Assembly: GCF_014204755.1 (NCBI RefSeq)
Contig: NZ_JACHLZ010000001.1
Span: forward strand, 186,001 to 250,000
Source: Brachybacterium aquaticum
Lineage (GTDB): Bacteria > Actinomycetota > Actinomycetes > Actinomycetales > Dermabacteraceae
Direction: 5' to 3'
Length of the DNA stretch: 64,000 nt
Of this stretch, positions 59,275 to 64,000 are shown in pieces. The notes below the pieces were generated by a model. The model was not told the DNA's origin. It searched no databases and saw nothing but the letters and a program-made list of their open reading frames with translations. How positions within the stretch are numbered: the first letter of the stretch is position 1; every line of letters starts with the position of its first letter. The translations under genes and the position numbers were made by a program.

Positions 59275-60531
59275 TCATGCGCCGCTCCCGGGGGCCGCGG
59301 GGAGATCCTGGCGGGAGATCCGCTCCCACATCTCGTCCCGCCGGGAGGAGAGGCGGCGGCACGCCTCCAGGAAGCGCTCCAGGGAGCTGCCGGGCGTGAT
59401 GTCGCCGAGGTAGTACTCGACCAGCTCGAGCCGCTCGTCTCGCCCGGGGTCCTTCTCGATCAGCAGCGCGGCCAGCGCACCGGCGGTGCCGGCGCTGTGG
59501 ACGTCGAGCCGGGGTGCCGTCCGCAGCAGGGCGGTCGCCGCGTGGGAGGAGAGGGGGTCGCCGGTGCGGGTGATGATCAGGGGACGGCCTGTGGGCAGCC
59601 AGTCGTTGGCCACCGCGGAGACGTCGCACAGCAGCAGGTCGGCGTCCTCGAAGTCCTGCTGCAGCGGTCGGCCCTCGCTGACCGTGCCGAGCGGATCGTG
59701 GGAGAGGAGCTCACGCAGCTCCTGATCGCCGGTGCCGAACCCCGCCACCCTCACCCCGGTGAGGGGATGGGGCCGGTAGATCACCCGGAGGCCGGCCTCG
59801 AGCATCGAGCGCACCGCGGTCGGTCCATGGCTGAGCAGGGAGCTGTACGCCGCGGATGCCTCGCCGCCCTCCCATGTCGGCGCGTACAGCACGGTGCGGC
59901 GGGGATCGCTGCGGGGAGCGATGGCCGTGCGGTCGGTGTCCTGCGAGGGGCGGCCCACGGGGATGCAGCGTGCGGGGGCGTCGAACAGCGAGGTGTACCG
60001 CTCGAGCCGGTCGATCGCGGCCTGTCCGGCGACGAAGGAGTAGTCGTAGGCCTTGATCTGGTTGGAGACCGAGACGACCTTGTCCGAGTCGCCGTGCAGG
60101 AGCGAGACGTGGATCGCCGAGCGGGAGCGCAGCGCCGCGGAGTTCAGGGCGTTGTAGTTGACGTACAGCACGAGCTTGATCCCGCTGCGCAGGATGATCG
60201 CGTCCAGGGTGGCCTCCAGCGCGATGACCACCACCGGCATCTCGACCTCGTCGCGCAGGACCGCAGCGGTGCGGGAGTCCATGCACACGATCGTCACGCC
60301 CTGGGCGCGATGCAGCTCGTGGAGCGGCCCGTACCAGCTGCGCAGCTGGTAGAGGCTGTCGGTGGTGTCGGGGAAGTAGACCAGGACCTCGCCGTCCAGG
60401 GTCGCGTGCTGCAACGCCTCGTCCTCGCCGATGCCGTCGGGCATCCCGCCCGGCAGCAGGTGAAGTCTGCGCAGCAGCTTGCCGCCGGTGCTGCGGGCAC
60501 GGCGGCGCAGGGAGATCCCACGGGTCGGCAT
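59275..60531 (-). CDS. TagB/CDP-glycerol glycerophosphotransferase-like protein
   Basis: 418 aa. The glyphos_transf fold is seen in LVYFPDTTDSLYQLRSWYGPLHELH, VSLLHGDSDKVVSVSNQIKAYDYSFVAG, IPVGRPSQDTD, TVLYAPTWEGGEAS, YRPHPLTGVRV and DADLLLCDVSAVANDWLPTGRPLIIT. It is shorter than the TagF-like enzyme and may add the first unit or a terminal unit. ATG at 60531, 2 nt after the stop of the glycosyltransferase gene; the shadow frame to 60996 is rejected. Third step of a four-gene operon running left from 62.2 kb in gene order GT, this gene, cytidylyltransferase, SDR. Confidence 0.82.
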   Translation of the reverse strand: MPTRGISLRRRARSTGGKLLRRLHLLPGGMPDGIGEDEALQHATLDGEVLVYFPDTTDSLYQLRSWYGPLHELHRAQGVTIVCMDSRTAAVLRDEVEMPVVVIALEATLDAIILRSGIKLVLYVNYNALNSAALRSRSAIHVSLLHGDSDKVVSVSNQIKAYDYSFVAGQAAIDRLERYTSLFDAPARCIPVGRPSQDTDRTAIAPRSDPRRTVLYAPTWEGGEASAAYSSLLSHGPTAVRSMLEAGLRVIYRPHPLTGVRVAGFGTGDQELRELLSHDPLGTVSEGRPLQQDFEDADLLLCDVSAVANDWLPTGRPLIITRTGDPLSSHAATALLRTAPRLDVHSAGTAGALAALLIEKDPGRDERLELVEYYLGDITPGSSLERFLEACRRLSSRRDEMWERISRQDLPAAPGSGA

Positions 60532-60533
60532 GG

Positions 60534-62183
60534 TCAGTCCCTCCCCGTCGGGGTCCCGGGGGCGGCGTCGGCGAACAGCGCCGTCCATGCCTCGACGGTG
60601 GTGTGCTGCGGCAGGGCGCGGCGGTATCTCCTGCGCAGGGCGCCCCAGCGCAGTGCGAGGTCGAGGTGCGAGGCGATGCTCCTCGCGAGGGCGCGACGCA
60701 TGTGCGAGCCGCGCACCCGATAGGCCTCCAGAGGGGTTCCACCGCGAGTGATCTGCACGGCGTCGGCCCCCATCGTGGTGGTCCAGCGGACCTTCTTCGA
60801 GGGGACTCTCAGCGTGACCCGTGGAGCGCGATCGGGCGTGGAGAGTCGGAGGAGCGCGTGTCCGAGCGCGATGGGGAGTGGCCGCGGGGAGGTGTGGGTC
60901 GGAGCGACGGGGCTCGGGAAGTCGCACTCGTGGTGCCAGGCCTCGACGATGCGCTCGCCCTCGGAGCGTGCGCGGTTTTGATCGTCGCCGAGCCATGCGT
61001 CAGGCCCGGCGCGGAACTCGTCGATCCCGGCCTCCCACAGCTCGGCGGTCAGCAGATGTCCGGCGAGCACGTGCTTGCACTGGTGGGCGAAGGAGGAGAC
61101 GATCACGCCTCGGCCGGCGCCGCTGCCTGCGGCGACTGCGAGGCGGTTCCGGTGCAGGAGCCGTGCGGGCCAGGACATCTGGGTGATGTGGGCGTTCCAC
61201 GGCGGATGGTGGACGGCGGTGCCAGGGAGCACGGCATGGTCGTAGCCGCGCGCCGTGGCACGGAGGCCGTACTCCGCGTCGTCCCACTTCAGGAACAGGG
61301 GAAGGGGAAGCCCGAGGTCGGCGGCGGTCCCCGGGGGGAAGAGCGTTCCCCACCAGCCGGTGTAGGTGGCGGGGGTCGACGGGGCGAGCGCGCCCCAGTC
61401 GACGGGGGTGGTGCCGCGGAGGTTCATGGGCCCGGACTCGAGCCCGGTGGGTCGCCAGTTGAAGGTGCGCGTGTCCACCGTCTCGGAGTGGGCGAGGAGT
61501 CGCTGCGGCTTCTTCGAGGAGAACAGCGGTGCGCCGAGGATCGTCGGGCGCGGGGCGAGGGTCTGGAAGGCGAGCATCCGGCGCAGCGACTCCCCGGAGA
61601 TCACGGCGTCGTCGTCGGAGAACAGCACGGCCGCGCCGGGGTTCCGGCCGGCCTCGAGCATGCCGCGCGCGTATCCGCCCGAGCCGCCGAGGTTCGGCTG
61701 GGTCACCAGACGCAGCCGCTCCTCGTGCGCGAGGAGGCGACGCAGCCGCGGATCCTGGGCGAGCGTCCCGCCCTGGTCGACGACGAGGACCTCCGTCACC
61801 ACCTCCATCTCCAGGAAGCGCTCGGCCTGGGCGAGCGCGTCATCCTCGCGGCGGTAGGTCGGGATCACGGCGGTGACCGGCGGCAGGTCGAGAGCGGTCT
61901 CGAGGCGCCACGTCGCGCTGCGGATCCTCCCCTCGAGCCAGAGCCAGTCCTCCGCCAGCTCGGCGCGTTGCAGCGTGCGGCGACCATTCCTCACCGCGCC
62001 GAGCTCCCGGCGGCGGCCGGCGCGGGCGCCGACGAGGGTGATGTCCTCCCCCTCCGCCTCGAGGACCACGGCGCGCTCGCCGATTACCGGTCGCCACACC
62101 GCGGCGGAGAAGGTCTGTTCCCAGAGAGTCGCGCGCGAGGCGTCGGCGATGTGTTGGAGAGCGAGGGGCTTCAGGGTCGCCAT
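60534..62183 (-). CDS. GT2 glycosyltransferase, GlfT2-like
   Basis: 549 aa. An N-terminal beta domain (about 1-100) precedes the GT-A domain: VTAVIPTYRREDDALAQAERFL, VVDQGGTLAQD, TQPNLGGSGGYARGML and the metal-binding FSDDDAVISGESLRRML, then FLKWDDAEYGLRATARGYDHAVLPGTAVHHPPW. This plan and the D-D-D and W-D-D-x-E blocks follow galactofuranosyltransferases such as mycobacterial GlfT2, though the acceptor here is probably a teichoic-acid-like or galactan polymer. ATG at 62183 with GAGGAGAG 10 nt upstream. First gene of its operon, behind the PHO-box-like promoter. Confidence 0.83.
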   Translation of the reverse strand: MATLKPLALQHIADASRATLWEQTFSAAVWRPVIGERAVVLEAEGEDITLVGARAGRRRELGAVRNGRRTLQRAELAEDWLWLEGRIRSATWRLETALDLPPVTAVIPTYRREDDALAQAERFLEMEVVTEVLVVDQGGTLAQDPRLRRLLAHEERLRLVTQPNLGGSGGYARGMLEAGRNPGAAVLFSDDDAVISGESLRRMLAFQTLAPRPTILGAPLFSSKKPQRLLAHSETVDTRTFNWRPTGLESGPMNLRGTTPVDWGALAPSTPATYTGWWGTLFPPGTAADLGLPLPLFLKWDDAEYGLRATARGYDHAVLPGTAVHHPPWNAHITQMSWPARLLHRNRLAVAAGSGAGRGVIVSSFAHQCKHVLAGHLLTAELWEAGIDEFRAGPDAWLGDDQNRARSEGERIVEAWHHECDFPSPVAPTHTSPRPLPIALGHALLRLSTPDRAPRVTLRVPSKKVRWTTTMGADAVQITRGGTPLEAYRVRGSHMRRALARSIASHLDLALRWGALRRRYRRALPQHTTVEAWTALFADAAPGTPTGRD

Positions 62184-62339
62184 GGAGGATGCTCTCTCCT
62201 CGAGCCGGGGCCGGGAGGCGCCTCCTGCATGGGCCCTCCTCCACGGTCGCGGCCGCCGCGCCCCGCTCGCGGCAGATCGTTGGACGGGGAAGAGTGCACG
62301 ACCCCGCTCCGCCTCGGCGCCGCGGTTCGTCGTGGCGTG

Positions 62340-62369
62340 ACTATATCAAGGTGAACGGAAGGTGAACGG
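62340..62369 (-). promoter_or_regulatory. PHO-box-like 11-nt direct repeats and -10 of the GlfT2-like operon
   Basis: On the minus strand two identical 11-nt units, each CCGTTCACCTT (62369-62359 and 62358-62348), contain the exact GTTCACC core of streptomycete PHO-box repeat units. The hexamer TATAGT (62345-62340) begins 4 nt after the second core, so the box replaces the -35. PhoP-dependent control by phosphate is the likely function. The leader to the ATG at 62183 would be ~150 nt. The jetC promoter lies 44 nt away on the other strand. Confidence 0.6.
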
Positions 62370-62412
62370 GGGGAGACGCGTCGCGCGAGTCGTGGGACCG
62401 CCCGCTCCTTAG

Positions 62413-62418
62413 TACGCT
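62413..62418 (+). promoter_or_regulatory. -10 of jetC, probably leaderless
   Basis: TACGCT ends 6 nt before the GTG at 62425 with no ribosome site, matching the arrangement at jetA and jetB. Confidence 0.5.
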
Positions 62419-62424
62419 TCCCGG

Positions 62425-64000
62425 GTGACCACCACGAGCGAGACCGCACAGGACGGACTGGACCTGCCCGGCATCACCGCCGACGTGCGGGAGACGGGCG
62501 CGGCGACCGATCCCGACCATCCGCACCCCGGGCAGTGGCGCCTGAACCATGTGCAGGTCTCCAACTGGGGCACCTTCCACGGCACCCACGACCTGGCGAT
62601 CTCGTCGAAGGGCTTCTTCCTCACCGGCGGGCCCGGCACCGGCAAGTCCACGCTCCTGGATGCGATCAGCGCCCTGCTCACCCCGCCGCGCACCCTGCAG
62701 TTCAACGCCGCCGCGTCCGACGCCGGCCCGAACCGCTCCAAGTACCGCCGCACCGTGGCCAGCTACGTGCGCGGCGCCTGGGCCATGCACTACGACCAGG
62801 CCACCGGTGAGTTCAGCCAGGAGGTGCTGCGCGAGAAGACCACCCTGTCGGTGCTCACCCTGCGCTACGGCGACGGCATGGGCGGCACCGTCCAACTCTC
62901 GCGCCTGCTGCTGCTCCACGCCGGCCACTCCGCGGACAGCGACGTCAAGAGCCTCTACGTCATCGCGCGCAAGCCCCTGGACGTCACCGACCTGCGCCAG
63001 TTCGTCTCCACCCAGATCGAGGGCAAGGCGCTCGAGGCCGCCCACCCCGGCACCGAGACCTTCCGCCAGTTCCGGGAGTACCGCGCCGCCTTCTGCCAGA
63101 TCCTCGGGATCCCGGACGAGAAGGCGCTGGGCCTGCTGCACAAGATCCAGTCCGCCAAGGAGCTCGGTGACGTCAACGCCCTCCTGCGCGACTACATGCT
63201 CGACCAGCCGCGCACCTTCGAGCTGGCCGACCAGGCCCTCGCCAACTTCCACAACCTCTCCGAGGTGTACGAGGCGCTGGTGACCGCCCGCGAGCAGCGC
63301 GACCTGCTGCGCGGCCTGCGCACCAACCACGAGGACTGGTCCGCGATGCGCGAGCGCGGCGGGGAGCTCGTGGACCGCAGGGCCGACATCGACGTGTTCG
63401 CCGCCCAGCACCTGGTGCGCCTGCTCGGGGACGAGACCGGGCGCCTCCAGCTCGAGCGCGACTCCCTCACCGCCCAGCAGCGCCGCCTCACCCAGGACGT
63501 GGCCGAGGCCCGCGCCGACCTCGCCCAGCTCAAGGAGCAGCGCCGCCGTGCCGGCGGCGGCGAGATCGACGACTGGAAGCAGCAGATCGCCGGCCTCGAG
63601 GTCGAGCGGGAGCGGCGCCGCGAGCGCGGCACCGAGTTCGCCGCCCAGCTGGCCACCGTCGAGCTGCGCACCCCGGCGGGGGAGGACATGTTCCTGGCCC
63701 TGCAGCGCGAGGTCGCGCAGCTGCGCGAGTCGCTCGAGCAGGAGGAGAAGGGTGCCGACGCCGCCCGCTGGGAGGCCGAGGCCGCCGTGCGCGAGCTCGG
63801 CGCGGCCCTCCAGCGCACCCGCGAGGAGCTCGCCTCCCTCACCTCCCGCGCCTCCAACCTCCACTCCGAGGACGTGGCCCTGCGCGACCACATCGCCGCC
63901 GAGGTGGGCATCGCTCCCACCGAGCTGCCCTTCGCCGCGGAGCTGCTGCAGGTCCGCACCGGCGAGGAGGAGTGGACCGCCGCGGCCGAGCAGGCGCTGC
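62425..64000 (+). CDS. jetC: Wadjet ATPase subunit JetC (MksB/MukB-like), N-terminal part, truncated by window edge
   Basis: 525 codons are present with no stop, and the family is ~1,100 aa. The head domain begins with LNHVQVSNWGTFHGTHDLAIS and the Walker A TGGPGTGKSTLLDAISALL (Lys74), followed by LQFNAAASDAG, SYVRGAWAMHYDQ and the LRDYMLDQPRTF region, all typical of COG4913/JetC proteins. From ~330 a long coiled coil starts (RLQLERDSLTAQQRRLTQD, EARADLAQLKEQRRRAGG). SbcC/RecN-type ATPases are the alternative, but the N-W-G-x-F-H opening is characteristic. With jetA and jetB in the same window it should be the motor of Wadjet. The nuclease jetD is not visible and may lie further right. Confidence 0.88.
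   Translation, partial: MTTTSETAQDGLDLPGITADVRETGAATDPDHPHPGQWRLNHVQVSNWGTFHGTHDLAISSKGFFLTGGPGTGKSTLLDAISALLTPPRTLQFNAAASDAGPNRSKYRRTVASYVRGAWAMHYDQATGEFSQEVLREKTTLSVLTLRYGDGMGGTVQLSRLLLLHAGHSADSDVKSLYVIARKPLDVTDLRQFVSTQIEGKALEAAHPGTETFRQFREYRAAFCQILGIPDEKALGLLHKIQSAKELGDVNALLRDYMLDQPRTFELADQALANFHNLSEVYEALVTAREQRDLLRGLRTNHEDWSAMRERGGELVDRRADIDVFAAQHLVRLLGDETGRLQLERDSLTAQQRRLTQDVAEARADLAQLKEQRRRAGGGEIDDWKQQIAGLEVERERRRERGTEFAAQLATVELRTPAGEDMFLALQREVAQLRESLEQEEKGADAARWEAEAAVRELGAALQRTREELASLTSRASNLHSEDVALRDHIAAEVGIAPTELPFAAELLQVRTGEEEWTAAAEQAL

Noticed and set aside
62425-64000. JetC as an SbcC or RecF-type repair ATPase
   Set aside because: The N-W-G-x-F-H opening, the FNAAA segment after Walker A and the coexisting DUF3375 and DUF4194 proteins fit COG4913/JetC better. 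A search with the full-length protein would settle it.

Overview
This is a very G+C-rich actinobacterial chromosome segment, most like Micrococcales of the Brachybacterium/Dermabacteraceae type. The evidence is the coproporphyrin-dependent haem pathway, an IdeR-type iron box, a 13E12/DUF222-HNH gene, and several GTG starts placed 6-8 nt after a TANNNT -10 hexamer, which suggests leaderless transcripts. The genus is an inference from gene content, not from a marker gene.

Layout. 1-4.8 kb: the end of an alpha-mannosidase, a FolP2-type dihydropteroate synthase homologue, and divergently sqdB-sqdX-GNAT, which predicts the sulfolipid SQDG. 4.6-8.2 kb: a frameshifted orphan Phd antitoxin, a pentapeptide-repeat protein, an ICMT-like membrane methyltransferase, an atypical CAU-anticodon tRNA and a DUF222-HNH protein. 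8.2-20.2 kb: a complete haem locus. The leftward operon hemE-cgoX-chdC-cpfC-hemC-hemD-hemB-hemL-WD40 lipoprotein is tightly overlapped, and hemA is divergent. 20.2-34.9 kb: a second HemD-like protein, a small TPR protein, two acyltransferase-3/SGNH envelope proteins flanking an M18 aminopeptidase and a polytopic membrane protein, tgt, a beta-propeller membrane protein and a Q-rich membrane protein. 34.9-38 kb: lacZ behind a LacI-type operator.

38-64 kb holds the most notable structure. Homologues of three Wadjet (JetABCD/MksFEBG) anti-plasmid subunits lie on the + strand but far apart: jetA (DUF3375) at 38.1 kb, jetB (DUF4194) at 42.2 kb and the start of jetC (MukB-like ATPase) at 62.4 kb. 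Each has its own -10 hexamer just before a GTG start. Between them lie an alkyltransferase-like repair protein, a large low-complexity membrane-anchored protein, an IdeR-box siderophore-uptake operon whose last gene fuses the ABC ATPase to a siderophore-interacting reductase, an alcohol dehydrogenase, and a 13-kb envelope-polymer region. That region contains teichoic-acid-like polymerases, two IspD/TarI-type cytidylyltransferases, an SDR, the TagGH exporter, a pyruvyltransferase and a GlfT2-like glycosyltransferase.

Two promoters in the polymer region carry 11-nt direct repeats resembling actinobacterial PhoP (PHO) boxes, with almost the same spacing to the -10. This suggests phosphate control of the polymer, and SQDG is a phosphorus-free lipid that would fit the same logic. 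A decamer, GGCCGACGGG, occurs 22 times (both strands, counted by eye) in the first 50 kb and not in the last 14 kb, which hints that the polymer region has a different history.
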